A stretch of DNA of 64,000 nucleotides. Source: G963665495 sp963677785. GTDB taxonomy: Bacteria > Desulfobacterota > Desulfovibrionia > Desulfovibrionales > Desulfovibrionaceae. Shown one piece after another: positions 25,532 to 32,919 of this stretch. The translations under genes and the position numbers were made by a program. Positions within the stretch are counted from its first letter, which is position 1; the number at the start of each line of letters is the position of its first letter. Location: positions 2,418,001-2,482,000 of the forward strand of contig CAXXDH010000003.1 in assembly GCA_963677785.2 (NCBI GenBank), in the 5' to 3' direction. The notes beneath the pieces are model-generated. The model worked only from the letters and a program-made list of their open reading frames with translations. It was not told where the DNA came from and did no database searches.

Positions 25532-25894
25532 ATGAACATATCTTATAAGAACAAGAAGATCGAAAAGGAATTCAACGAAGAAAAGAGGCTCATAAAGAAT
25601 TATGGCCCCAAACAGACCAAACGAATACAAGCCAGACAAAAGGCTATAAGGGCTGCAGCATCGTTGTATGATTTTTGGCCCCCAAAAAGTGGTCCTGAAA
25701 AATGCCATGAGCTAGCGGAGGGAAAAAGGAAAAAAGAGTTCCAGCTCTCTATGGATTTGGCACAACCCTATCGCTTAATTTTTATTCCAAACCACGCGCC
25801 CGTACCTATAAAGGAAGATGGGGGGCTTGATTGGGAAAGGGTTACAGCTGTAAAAATTTTGGGAGTGGAGGATACTCATGACAACAAGAACTGA
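25532..25894 (+). CDS. higB: RelE/HigB-family toxin
   Basis: 120 residues. The sequence has the pattern of HigB/RelE ribosome-dependent mRNA endoribonucleases: N-terminal helices (IEKEFNEEKRLIKNYGPKQTKRIQARQKAIRAA), then LAEGKRKKEFQLSMDLAQPYRLIFIPNH, matching the H-x-L-x...R-L-I-F strand pair of the fold, and VTAVKILGVEDTH near the end. The toxin-first order and 17-nt overlap with an XRE-domain antitoxin is the HigBA arrangement. It would stabilise the element by killing cells that lose it (inference). A weak GAGGC ribosome site precedes the ATG. Confidence 0.82.
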   Translation: MNISYKNKKIEKEFNEEKRLIKNYGPKQTKRIQARQKAIRAAASLYDFWPPKSGPEKCHELAEGKRKKEFQLSMDLAQPYRLIFIPNHAPVPIKEDGGLDWERVTAVKILGVEDTHDNKN

Positions 25895-26966
25895 GACCTT
25901 TCAAAATAAATACGTTCCTGATTACCTCGTAACTCCAGGCGATGTGCTTGAGGAGTATCTTGAAGCTTATGAGATGTCCCAGGTAGATCTCGCGCTTAGA
26001 ACCGGACTTGCGAGGAAAACTATAAATGAGATCATAAAGGGGAAGTCTCCAATTACCCCTGAAACAGCCCTAAAATTCGAATTGACGCTTGGGAGACCAG
26101 CCCATTTTTGGAATAATTTGGAAAGCCAATACCAGGAGGACCGGGCACGCTTTGAGGCAATGGAGCGGCTTCAAGTTCATTGCGATTGGCTCAAAAAATT
26201 TCCAATTAAGGAGATGGTAAAAGAAGGATGGATCTCAAAGGCTTCAAGAGCAGTTGACCAACTTGCTGAGTTGTTACGATTTTTGGGTGTAGTTTCCCCT
26301 GAACAGTGGGGCCTTGTCTGGGGAAAGTATGAAGTGAATTACCGTCAGGCGCAGTGTTATGAAGTTATCCCCGAAGCCGTCTCTGCTTGGTTGCGCATGG
26401 GAGAACTCAAGGCTCAAGAGATCGAATGCGCACCTTATGACAGAGTTCGCTTTCAAGAGGTTCTTGAAGAGGTTCGCGAATTGACTTTGGCGCCCCCGGA
26501 AATTTTTCAGCCAAAGCTTGTCGAACTTTGCGCTTCAGCCGGTGTTGCAGTTGTTTTTGTAAAGGAACTTCCCCATACGGGCGTTTCTGGTGCAACAAGG
26601 TGGATGGGGGATAAAGCAGTTATTCAACTGTCCTTGAGGTATAAAACTAACGACCATCTGTGGTTTTCTTTTTTTCATGAAGCTGCTCATGTCATTAAAC
26701 ACGGGCGTAAAGCTCTGTTCATTGAAAACGATGGGGAGGAGTCCGACAAGGAAAATGAAGCAAATGAATTTGCTCGAAACAAATTGATTCCTAAGGCTGC
26801 CTTGAGCCGTTTTGTCTCCACGTGGAACCATTCCAATAAAGAGATTGAGCAGTTTGCAAAATCCATCGGAATTGCTCCCGGTATTGTTGTGGGCCGGCTA
26901 CAGAAAGACGGCTTTTTGCCTTTTTCCCATGGGAACAAGCTCAAAGTTTTTTTTAATTGGAATTGA
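25878..26966 (+). CDS. higA: HigA-type antitoxin fused to an ImmA/IrrE-like metallopeptidase
   Basis: 362 residues; GGAGG upstream of the ATG lies inside the toxin gene. Residues 15-75 form an XRE/HigA helix-turn-helix (LVTPGDVLEEYLEAYEMSQVDLA, TGLARKTINEIIKGKSPITPETA). A middle helical region leads to an ImmA/IrrE peptidase domain with zinc motif HEAAH at 267-271 and downstream acidic ligands (ENEANEFARNKLIP). The antitoxin part should bind the toxin and its promoter. The protease part may cleave a regulator during stress, as ImmA does for ICEBs1 repressors, or cause self-turnover. Fusions of this kind are known in HigA relatives. Confidence 0.88.
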   Translation: MTTRTETFQNKYVPDYLVTPGDVLEEYLEAYEMSQVDLALRTGLARKTINEIIKGKSPITPETALKFELTLGRPAHFWNNLESQYQEDRARFEAMERLQVHCDWLKKFPIKEMVKEGWISKASRAVDQLAELLRFLGVVSPEQWGLVWGKYEVNYRQAQCYEVIPEAVSAWLRMGELKAQEIECAPYDRVRFQEVLEEVRELTLAPPEIFQPKLVELCASAGVAVVFVKELPHTGVSGATRWMGDKAVIQLSLRYKTNDHLWFSFFHEAAHVIKHGRKALFIENDGEESDKENEANEFARNKLIPKAALSRFVSTWNHSNKEIEQFAKSIGIAPGIVVGRLQKDGFLPFSHGNKLKVFFNWN

Positions 26967-26979
26967 TTGATCCCCAAAA

Positions 26980-27201
26980 CTATCCGAACCATTTGAGGGC
27001 TGCTTGCATTTCGATGTAGGCGGCCCTTTCCAATAGGTGAAGGCTGCGCGTATCAAACGAGCCTGTTTCCTTAAAAGCAAGCCTGTTTAAGTGCCACTTG
27101 CCCCGATATCGGTGCAAAATCCCCTCATTTTTTCGCAGTTTCTGGCGCATCGGCCACCATCCCCCCGGCGTAGGTGCTTCCTGATCACATAAGGCGCACA
27201 T
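26980..27201 (-). CDS. Small CxxC protein of unknown function
   Basis: 73 residues on the minus strand, converging on higA. CTGGAGGG lies about 9 nt upstream of the ATG ending at 27201. The protein begins MCALCDQEAPTPGGWW, a CxxC pair with no second pair, followed by a basic middle (RKNEGILHRYRGKWHLNRLAFK) and an amphipathic C-terminal helix. This may be half of a zinc site completed in a dimer. No family recognised. Confidence 0.55.
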   Translation of the reverse strand: MCALCDQEAPTPGGWWPMRQKLRKNEGILHRYRGKWHLNRLAFKETGSFDTRSLHLLERAAYIEMQAALKWFG

Positions 27202-27317
27202 AAAATTGCCCTCCAGGAAAGTCGGGGAGACTCCTGCAGATTGAAACGCAGATGTAACGCTCCCTGGAATCGCTTCTCTACGTCTTTTTTCCTTGTGGAA
27301 TCAGTATGCTATAGAAG

Positions 27318-27625
27318 GTCAGACCGATGTCAGACCGATGTCAGACCAGAAGTAAAGCATGCAGTCACGTCGAAGTCACGGACATGTCACGCTGCCCAGA
27401 TAGAGCGCAAAGCCAGAGAATATGCATGCCTGAAGACGACAGTTCCAAATGTCACACCAGAGTCACGGGTGATGCCCGATAAAGTCACAAGCACAAATCC
27501 CGGCAGAAAGTCTCAGAACCTCAGAAGGATTTCTCTCCCCTCGATGCGCAGCGCATAAATCCGTATTGCTCCCGGCATAAATGGGCAATGCCAAAGCACA
27601 ACCTAGGCAATGCTCGGGCATAACC
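27318..27625. repeat. Short repeats on an 11-bp period
   Basis: GTCAGACC occurs at 27318, 27329 and 27340 (11-bp steps). GTCAC occurs at 27364, 27375 and 27386 (11-bp steps), then at 27451, 27462 and 27484 (11 and 22 bp). GCATAA/GCAATGC/GCACAA words occur at 27553, 27575, 27585, 27596, 27607 and 27618 (22, 10, 11, 11, 11). Three different words share the same one-turn spacing, as expected for proteins binding along one face of the helix. Confidence 0.65.
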
Positions 27626-27985
27626 TTTCCGAGGAAAGGACTACCAAGGCGAGAACATCCATCTACCAGGGATAACCACACGCATTTTCCTCAGTCGGGA
27701 GAAAACCGGCCTCCATATTTTGATTCTAAGGCACGCTTTTTCATTTCATGGACTTTGTATCATGATTCCGTCTTTCGAGGCTTACAGAGTTATTTCTGTG
27801 TTAAATTCCACGATTCCGACATGATGGATACTGCTGCAGGTGTCAGGAGGGCTTTGCAATGCTCATTGCTGGCGTTCGCTTGGGGTAGCCCTGGGGTTGG
27901 CCGGGCAAACGCTGAGATTTCACCGGGGGATTGTTGGGCGGTCGTTCTGCTGTCGCTGGGTTATCGCTATCGTTCATGGCTCTCC

Positions 27986-28273
27986 AAAGTCCGCACCATC
28001 TACCCGCAAAAAGTACGCACCCCCGAAAAATAAAACTCAGGCCCGGCAAAGACGTAGAGCCTTCAGAGCCCGAAAGTACGCACTATCCACGGGCCCAAAA
28101 GTACGCACCTCCAGGCAGAGGAAAATCTGAGACGGCAACGGGATAGGGGGAGCTTATTCCGAAAGTGTTCACCCTCTGCGAATCAAAGTGAACACCTCGA
28201 AAAAAGGAAGTCATGGTCCTTCAGGGGGATAGGAGGCGGTCAGACCGAAAGTATACGCCTGAAAGTATACGCC
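27986..28273. repeat. Diverged 87-bp tandem array with paired AAAGTNNNCRCY motifs
   Basis: The 12-mer AAAGTNNNCRCY occurs eight times, starting at 27986, 28010, 28073, 28098, 28162, 28185, 28248 and 28262. Gaps alternate 24, 63, 25, 64, 23, 63 and 14. The arrangement is thus four units of about 87 bp, each with two motifs. The three variable bases are similar within each pair. In the third pair GTGTTCAC and GTGAACAC are inverse complements. Each linker ends in CCG before AAAGT, except for the last. Confidence 0.65.
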
Positions 28274-28697
28274 TGATGCCAGGGGCAATGCTCAAAGGTA
28301 TGCGCAGTAATGCGGATCTGTGCGGAGGGCATAGCGGGGAGCATCGGAGGGTATCGCGGGACCTTCCTCCAAGACAGATTGTATTTTGCGCCTGTCCCTT
28401 TGAATTTCACACAGAATGGCCCTCAGGAGCGACGAACGAAAGCAGCTTGCCCATAGACTATAAAATCGAGGGACGGTGCTTAGAATCGATCTGGGGGCGT
28501 AGTTTTGTAGAGTGTGGCGTTGTGGCTCAGATTTGGGCGAAAATGAGACGCAACCTGCTTTGCTGGTCAGAAGTGAACCACAAATTTTGTTCCCGGTGGG
28601 GTTATAGCTTTTTTCTTCAGGCAATATGGAAGATCTTTCTACGGTCGTTGACGTTCGTTTAACGACCCCTCCAACGCCCGTTAACGATCCGTTGATT

Positions 28698-28850
28698 TCA
28701 TTCCTCTGCGTCCTCCTCATCATCGCTGAACATATCGACAACAAAGAAGTCCCGCCCGGCATGGTCGGGATGCTCAAACAGGTAGGCGTCTATCAATTCG
28801 TCAACGTCCTGGCCGTCCTCAAGCCATAGGGTGATGGTTTCGGTGTTCAT
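28698..28850 (-). CDS. Possible small acidic protein next to attR
   Basis: 50 residues from the ATG ending at 28850. 18 of 50 residues are Asp or Glu against one Arg and no Lys, with an acidic C-terminus (SDDEEDAEE). The composition recalls DNA-mimic inhibitors, but there is no Shine-Dalgarno and an in-frame TTG upstream at 28886 could extend it by 12 residues. Treat as a weak candidate. Confidence 0.4.
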   Translation of the reverse strand: MNTETITLWLEDGQDVDELIDAYLFEHPDHAGRDFFVVDMFSDDEEDAEE

Positions 28851-28958
28851 GGTGGGGAAGGTATTCTGTGGGGGATCGGGAGGCAATCAGAAAATGGGGT
28901 TCTTGGAGCGCATTCATCGAACGATCGTTGTGCTTACGCTGGTTATTCAACCCCCAAC

Positions 28959-29014
28959 CTTCATTAAATTTCATAACTCGTCATTTCAAAAGTGGTGGAA
29001 TTTTGGTGGAATTT
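28959..29014. promoter_or_regulatory. Right arm-type integrase sites
   Basis: CTTCATTAAATTTCAT (28959-28974) and two GGTGGAAT copies at 28994 and 29005, 11 bp apart, end exactly at the attR repeat. They match the left-arm motifs in the same order and orientation. Confidence 0.65.
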
Positions 29015-29116
29015 TCATTGCACAGCAAAAAGCCCTTACAGTGCATTTACCGTAAGGGCTTGTTTTTACTGGCTCCCCGGGAGAGACTCGAACTCCCAAC
29101 CTAGTGGTTAACAGCC
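29015..29116. repeat. attR: right 102-bp direct repeat
   Basis: Perfect copy of 5649-5750. Here it is continuous with the 5' part of tRNA-Asn, so the gene stays functional after integration. Confidence 0.93.
29027..29067. terminator. tRNA-Asn terminator
   Basis: Hairpin AAGCCCTTAC/GTAAGGGCTT flanked by A and T runs, 3 nt beyond the tRNA 3' end. It can act in both directions, so it also stops transcription leaving the element. Confidence 0.85.
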
Positions 29117-29145
29117 ACCCGCTCTGCCGGTTGAGCTACCGGGGA
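29070..29145 (-). tRNA. tRNA-Asn (GTT)
   Basis: 76 nt on the minus strand including encoded CCA. Acceptor TCCCCGG pairs with CCGGGGA. The anticodon loop is CTGTTAA between GGTGG and CCACT, giving anticodon GTT. The T loop is TTCGAGT. It is the integration target of the element; the 3' 47 nt lie inside the att repeat, so they are probably element-derived. Confidence 0.95.
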
Positions 29146-29173
29146 TCGCGATGCGTCACGTGCGCATCAAGAG

Positions 29174-29202
29174 AATTTGCTCGAACTCGCCTCGGAAGTC
29201 AA
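29174..29202 (-). promoter_or_regulatory. Promoter of tRNA-Asn
   Basis: On the minus strand TTGACT (29202-29197) and CAAATT (29179-29174) are separated by 17 nt, ending 28 nt upstream of the tRNA 5' end. Confidence 0.55.
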
Positions 29203-29243
29203 GCGTTTTTTTTTGTGAACATGAAAAAAAATGCAGGGCTTTC

Positions 29244-29272
29244 TTGACGGGCAGTGTGCTTTGACCTAAAAA
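29244..29272 (+). promoter_or_regulatory. Promoter of lysS and possibly the lol-bam-lpx operon
   Basis: TTGACG (29244-29249), 17-nt spacer, TAAAAA (29267-29272), 48 nt before the lysS start codon. Confidence 0.5.
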
Positions 29273-29320
29273 ACGTGTTTTAACGTCATTTTCCCAGATT
29301 TAAAAAGAGAGAGGCATTCC

Positions 29321-30910
29321 TTGAGTAACAAGAAGCAGGCGCGCAAAAAGCCGCCCAAGCTTGCGACAAAATCTCCGCATGTGTCGTATTTTGAACCGCT
29401 GCTGATGAGTTTTGCCGCCAAGGAAGAGCTCAACGAAGTCATCAAGAACCGTTTGGTAAAGGCCTGTTCCATATTGGACGCAGGTGTTGAGCTGTTTCCA
29501 AATACATTCAGAAAAGATACCGCTGTCTCTGAACTGCTGGACGCGTATCAGGACACCAGCGCTGAAGAGCTTGCGACTGTTGATAAAGAATTCAAGCTGG
29601 CCGGACGGATTATATCTCTTCGTTCCTTTGGCAAGGTCACTTTCTTTAACTTGACGGATACCAGCGGCCGTATTCAGGTTTTTGCCGCAAAAGATGGTTT
29701 GGGAGAGGAAAAGTACCAGCTGTTCAAGAAATTCGACATCGGAGATATTGTCGGCGTGTGCGGTCGGTTGTTCCGGACCAAAACCAATGAGCTGACACTG
29801 GAAGCCACGGACGTGCAACTGGTTTCCAAGTCCATGCGCCCCCTCCCGGAAAAGTACCATGGCCTGAAAGACATGGAAACGCGCTACCGGCAGCGCTACG
29901 TGGATTTGATCGTAACGCCGCGGACCAAGGAAATTTTTCATACGCGCAGTGCCATTGTCCGTGAGTTCCGGCGTTTTCTGGACAGCAAGGGATTTTTGGA
30001 AGTGGAAACGCCCATGCTGCAGCCTATAGCCGGCGGAGCCACTGCCAAGCCCTTTACCACGCATCACAACGCCCTGGACATGAAGCTCTACATGCGCATC
30101 GCGCCCGAGCTGTATCTCAAGCGGCTGCTGGTGGGCGGTTTTGAGCGGGTGTACGAGATCAACCGGAATTTTCGCAACGAAGGCATCTCCACCCGGCATA
30201 ATCCGGAATTCACCATGTGTGAATTTTACTGGGCGTACGCCAATTTCATGGACATGATGGACCTGACCGAAGAACTGTTCGCCAGCATTGCCGAAAAGGC
30301 CACCGGCGATACCAAGGTCATGTATCAGGGCGACGAGATTGACCTTACTCCCGGCACCTGGAAGCGCCTGAACTTCCATGAATCTCTGGAACAGGTCGGG
30401 GGCGTGCCCGCATCCATATATATGGATTATGACAAAGCCGTGAAGTACGTCAGAGAAAACGGCGAGAAGGTCATAGAAGGGGAGATCCTGGGCAAGGTGC
30501 AGGCCAAGATTTTCGACCTGCAAGTGGAGCCCAAGTTGATCCAGCCGCACTTTATATATGGATACCCCACGGATATTTCTCCGCTATCCCGTAAAAACAA
30601 CGACGACCCGAATATAACAGACCGCTACGAACTGTTCATGACCGGACGCGAAATGGCCAACGCCTTTTCCGAACTCAACGATCCCATTGACCAGCGTCAG
30701 CGCTTCGAGGCCCAGGTGGCAGAAAAAGAATCCGGGGATGAGGAAGCGCACTGCATGGATGACGATTATCTGCGCGCACTGGAGTACGGAATGCCTCCGG
30801 CTGCCGGGCAGGGAGTAGGTATCGACCGCCTGGTGATGCTGCTGACCGATTCGGCCAGTATTCGGGAAGTGATCCTCTTTCCTCTGCTCAAGCCCGAGGT
30901 TGAAGGCTGA
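29321..30910 (+). CDS. lysS: Lysyl-tRNA synthetase, class II
   Basis: 529 residues from a TTG preceded by GAGAGAGG. The N-terminal OB fold for anticodon binding (AGRIISLRSFGKVTFFNLTD) is followed by the class II core: motif 1 region (REFRRFLDSKGFLEVETPML), motif 2 (FRNEGISTRHNPEFTMCEFY) and motif 3 (GVGIDRLVMLLTD). It charges tRNA-Lys in the cytosol. It begins the housekeeping block to the right of the element, 5 nt before lolC. Length is normal for bacterial LysS, with a basic N-terminal extension of about 20 residues. Confidence 0.97.
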   Translation: MSNKKQARKKPPKLATKSPHVSYFEPLLMSFAAKEELNEVIKNRLVKACSILDAGVELFPNTFRKDTAVSELLDAYQDTSAEELATVDKEFKLAGRIISLRSFGKVTFFNLTDTSGRIQVFAAKDGLGEEKYQLFKKFDIGDIVGVCGRLFRTKTNELTLEATDVQLVSKSMRPLPEKYHGLKDMETRYRQRYVDLIVTPRTKEIFHTRSAIVREFRRFLDSKGFLEVETPMLQPIAGGATAKPFTTHHNALDMKLYMRIAPELYLKRLLVGGFERVYEINRNFRNEGISTRHNPEFTMCEFYWAYANFMDMMDLTEELFASIAEKATGDTKVMYQGDEIDLTPGTWKRLNFHESLEQVGGVPASIYMDYDKAVKYVRENGEKVIEGEILGKVQAKIFDLQVEPKLIQPHFIYGYPTDISPLSRKNNDDPNITDRYELFMTGREMANAFSELNDPIDQRQRFEAQVAEKESGDEEAHCMDDDYLRALEYGMPPAAGQGVGIDRLVMLLTDSASIREVILFPLLKPEVEG

Positions 30911-30915
30911 GGGTG

Positions 30916-32142
30916 ATGCAGTTCGAATTGTTCATCGCCCTGCGCTATTTGTTTACGCGCAAACACCATTCCTTTATTTCGATCATTTCCGTGGTCTCTG
31001 TTCTTGGCGTGGCCCTAGGGGTCGCGGCACTGATCATCGTGCTTGGCGTGATGACCGGCTTTTCCAATGAACTGCGGGACAAGATTCTGGGCGTCAATGC
31101 GCACGTCATGGTGCTGAGCCTGGAGGGCGGTTTTACCGACTATGAGCCCTTTGTGGAGAAAGCCTCTCAGGTGCGGGGCGTGGAGGGAGTCACTCCCTTT
31201 ATTTATTCCGAAGTGATGCTGTCGAGCTCCAACGGTGTTAAGGGCGTGGTCCTGCGCGGCATTGATCCGCGTACGGCCGGAGCCGTGCTGAATATCGAGA
31301 AAACCATGAAGGTGGGCAAGCTGGCCGACCTGGAGGCAACAGACGGCCCGCCGCGCATCCTCATCGGCAAGGAACTGTCCAAGCGTCTGGCCCTGGGCAT
31401 GGGCAGCCGGGTCAACCTGCTTTCGCCCTCCGGCAAGCGTACGGCGGCCGGATTTACTCCCAAAGTGGAAATTTTCGACGTGAGCGGCGTGTTTCAGACC
31501 GGCATGTTCGAATACGACAGTACGCTGGCCTTTGTTTCCCTGGAGTCAGCCCGCAAATTGCTCGGGCTCAAACGCATACGAGCCACAGGCCTGGAACTGA
31601 AGGTGAACGACGTATACAAGGCCGCAGCAATAGCCAAACGGGTCAGGTCCGTTTTGGGGCCGACCGTGTATACGCGCAACTGGATGGAGATGAACGCCAA
31701 TCTGTTTTCCGCATTGGAACTGGAAAAAACCGCCATGGCCATCATCCTGGTGCTGATCGTTCTGGTGGGCTCCTTTTCCATCATCACGACCCTGGTGATG
31801 ATGGTGATGGAGAAGACCAAAGATATAGCGATATTGATGTCCATGGGTGCGACACGCCGCAATATTCGCAGAATATTCATGCTGCAGGGCACCGCCATTG
31901 GATTTGTCGGCACTTTTTTAGGATATGTACTAGGCATCGGCGCCAATTTATTGTTACAAGAATATCAGTTCATCAAATTGCCGCAGGATGTCTATTCCAT
32001 GGATCACCTGCCGGTGCAGATGGAAGCGCTCGATTTGGTGGGCATTGGTGTCGCGGCCATGATTTTGTGTTTTGTGGCAACCATTTACCCGGCACTTCAA
32101 GCCTCACGATTGAATCCGGCGGATGCGTTGCGGTTTGAATGA
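30916..32142 (+). CDS. lolC: Lipoprotein-releasing ABC transporter permease LolC/LolE
   Basis: 408 residues from ATG 30916 (an adjacent GTG at 30913 is possible). Four membrane segments: one near residues 20-45 (FISIISVVSVLGVALGVAALIIVLG), a large periplasmic domain of about 230 residues, then three C-terminal helices (ILVLIVLVGSFSIITTLVMMV, GFVGTFLGYVLGIGANLLL, LVGIGVAAMILCFVATIYPAL). This is the FtsX/LolCDE topology. With LolD it extracts outer-membrane lipoproteins from the inner membrane. Only one permease gene is present, as in many bacteria with a homodimeric LolF-type transporter. Confidence 0.93.
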   Translation: MQFELFIALRYLFTRKHHSFISIISVVSVLGVALGVAALIIVLGVMTGFSNELRDKILGVNAHVMVLSLEGGFTDYEPFVEKASQVRGVEGVTPFIYSEVMLSSSNGVKGVVLRGIDPRTAGAVLNIEKTMKVGKLADLEATDGPPRILIGKELSKRLALGMGSRVNLLSPSGKRTAAGFTPKVEIFDVSGVFQTGMFEYDSTLAFVSLESARKLLGLKRIRATGLELKVNDVYKAAAIAKRVRSVLGPTVYTRNWMEMNANLFSALELEKTAMAIILVLIVLVGSFSIITTLVMMVMEKTKDIAILMSMGATRRNIRRIFMLQGTAIGFVGTFLGYVLGIGANLLLQEYQFIKLPQDVYSMDHLPVQMEALDLVGIGVAAMILCFVATIYPALQASRLNPADALRFE

Positions 32143-32229
32143 TTCATAGGATACTAAAAAAAATCATGATTTTTGTTTTTCGCAAAAATGACTTGTATTT
32201 TAGCGTGTTGAAAGAAAGGTCGCGATAAG

Positions 32230-32919
32230 GTGGTCAATTCGCTATTGTATGATTTACAAGAGGTTGGTAAAGAGTTTTCGGGTCCGATTGAAAAGCTGCA
32301 TATCTTGAAGAATATCTCGCTTTCAGTGGATCACGGGGACTCTCTGGCGATACTTGGTGCTTCCGGATCCGGCAAGACAACGCTCTTGCACCTGCTCGGA
32401 ACATTGGATATCGCGACGCACGGCAGTATTTTCTTTGAGGGAAGAGAGCTGTCGGATTTGAGTGAGATGACCAGGGCTCGGCTTCGAAACAGGGAGATTG
32501 GATTCATATTTCAATTCCATCACCTATTGCCCGAATTCAACACCGTTGAAAATGTGGCCTTGCAAGGCCTGATAGCGGGGTTGTCCAGAAAGAAAGCATA
32601 CGCCATGGCGGAGCGGGCATTGGAGCTGGTAGGGATGAGTCATCGAAAGAGCCATCAGGTTACCACTTTGTCTGGAGGGGAGAGGCAACGCGCGGCTGTT
32701 GCACGCGCTATACTACTAGAGCCCAAAGTGCTGCTTGCAGATGAGCCCACCGGAAATCTTGATGAAGCTACCGGTGACATGGTCGGCAAGTTACTCTTGC
32801 GCTTGAACAGGGATCTAGGAACGACGCTGATTGTGGTGACCCACAATCATGCACTGGCGGAAATGATGAACCGACGTTTGGAATTGCGTTCCGGAGAACT
32901 CTATGCCCTTGCCAATTAG
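32230..32919 (+). CDS. lolD: Lipoprotein-releasing ABC transporter ATPase LolD
   Basis: 229 residues from a GTG. Walker A GASGSGKTT, Q-loop region (FQFHHLLPEFNTVENV), signature LSGGERQRAAVARAI, Walker B VLLADEPTGNLD and the switch His (VTHNHALA) are all present. It drives lipoprotein release together with the LolC-type permease encoded 87 nt upstream. Its 3' end overlaps the start of bamA by 17 nt. The gap before it is AT-rich and may hold an internal promoter, but no clear -35/-10 pair was found. Confidence 0.96.
   Translation: MVNSLLYDLQEVGKEFSGPIEKLHILKNISLSVDHGDSLAILGASGSGKTTLLHLLGTLDIATHGSIFFEGRELSDLSEMTRARLRNREIGFIFQFHHLLPEFNTVENVALQGLIAGLSRKKAYAMAERALELVGMSHRKSHQVTTLSGGERQRAAVARAILLEPKVLLADEPTGNLDEATGDMVGKLLLRLNRDLGTTLIVVTHNHALAEMMNRRLELRSGELYALAN

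Larger units (their letters stand above)
27202..28697. other. 1.5-kb gene-free region with phased repeats
   Basis: No ORF with a ribosome site and protein-like composition is visible on either strand. Open frames here are short, Arg/Pro/Cys-rich and without family features. The stretch contains two repeat systems described separately (27318-27625 and 27986-28273) and a hairpin GGTCGTT/AACGACC near 28640-28665. It probably serves in cis for the element. Confidence 0.6.
5649..29116. mobile_element. Integrative element in tRNA-Asn, about 23.4 kb
   Basis: The element is bounded by 102-bp direct repeats, with the intact tRNA-Asn at the right end and a tRNA 3' fragment at the left. The integrase lies just inside attL and reads inward. 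The cargo is mostly small unknown genes, a nuclease candidate, a primase-helicase, an HTH-zinc protein, a 2688-residue polyvalent protein and a HigBA-type toxin-antitoxin pair. Several long non-coding stretches have repeats. No gene for capsid, portal, terminase, tail, lysis, relaxase or conjugation was recognised. That argues against an intact prophage or a conjugative element and for a satellite-like or cryptic element (inference). Confidence 0.9.

Noticed and set aside
27986..28273. CRISPR array
   Set aside because: Repeats are only 12 nt with variable centres, spacing alternates between two lengths, and no cas gene is present.
28213..28662. 149-codon plus-strand frame near the right end
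   Set aside because: It starts inside the AAAGT repeat array, is Cys/Arg/Trp-rich, has no ribosome site and resembles no family.
5649..29116. Intact prophage
   Set aside because: No capsid, portal, terminase, tail or lysis genes were recognised; only integrase, replication and polyvalent-type genes are phage-like.
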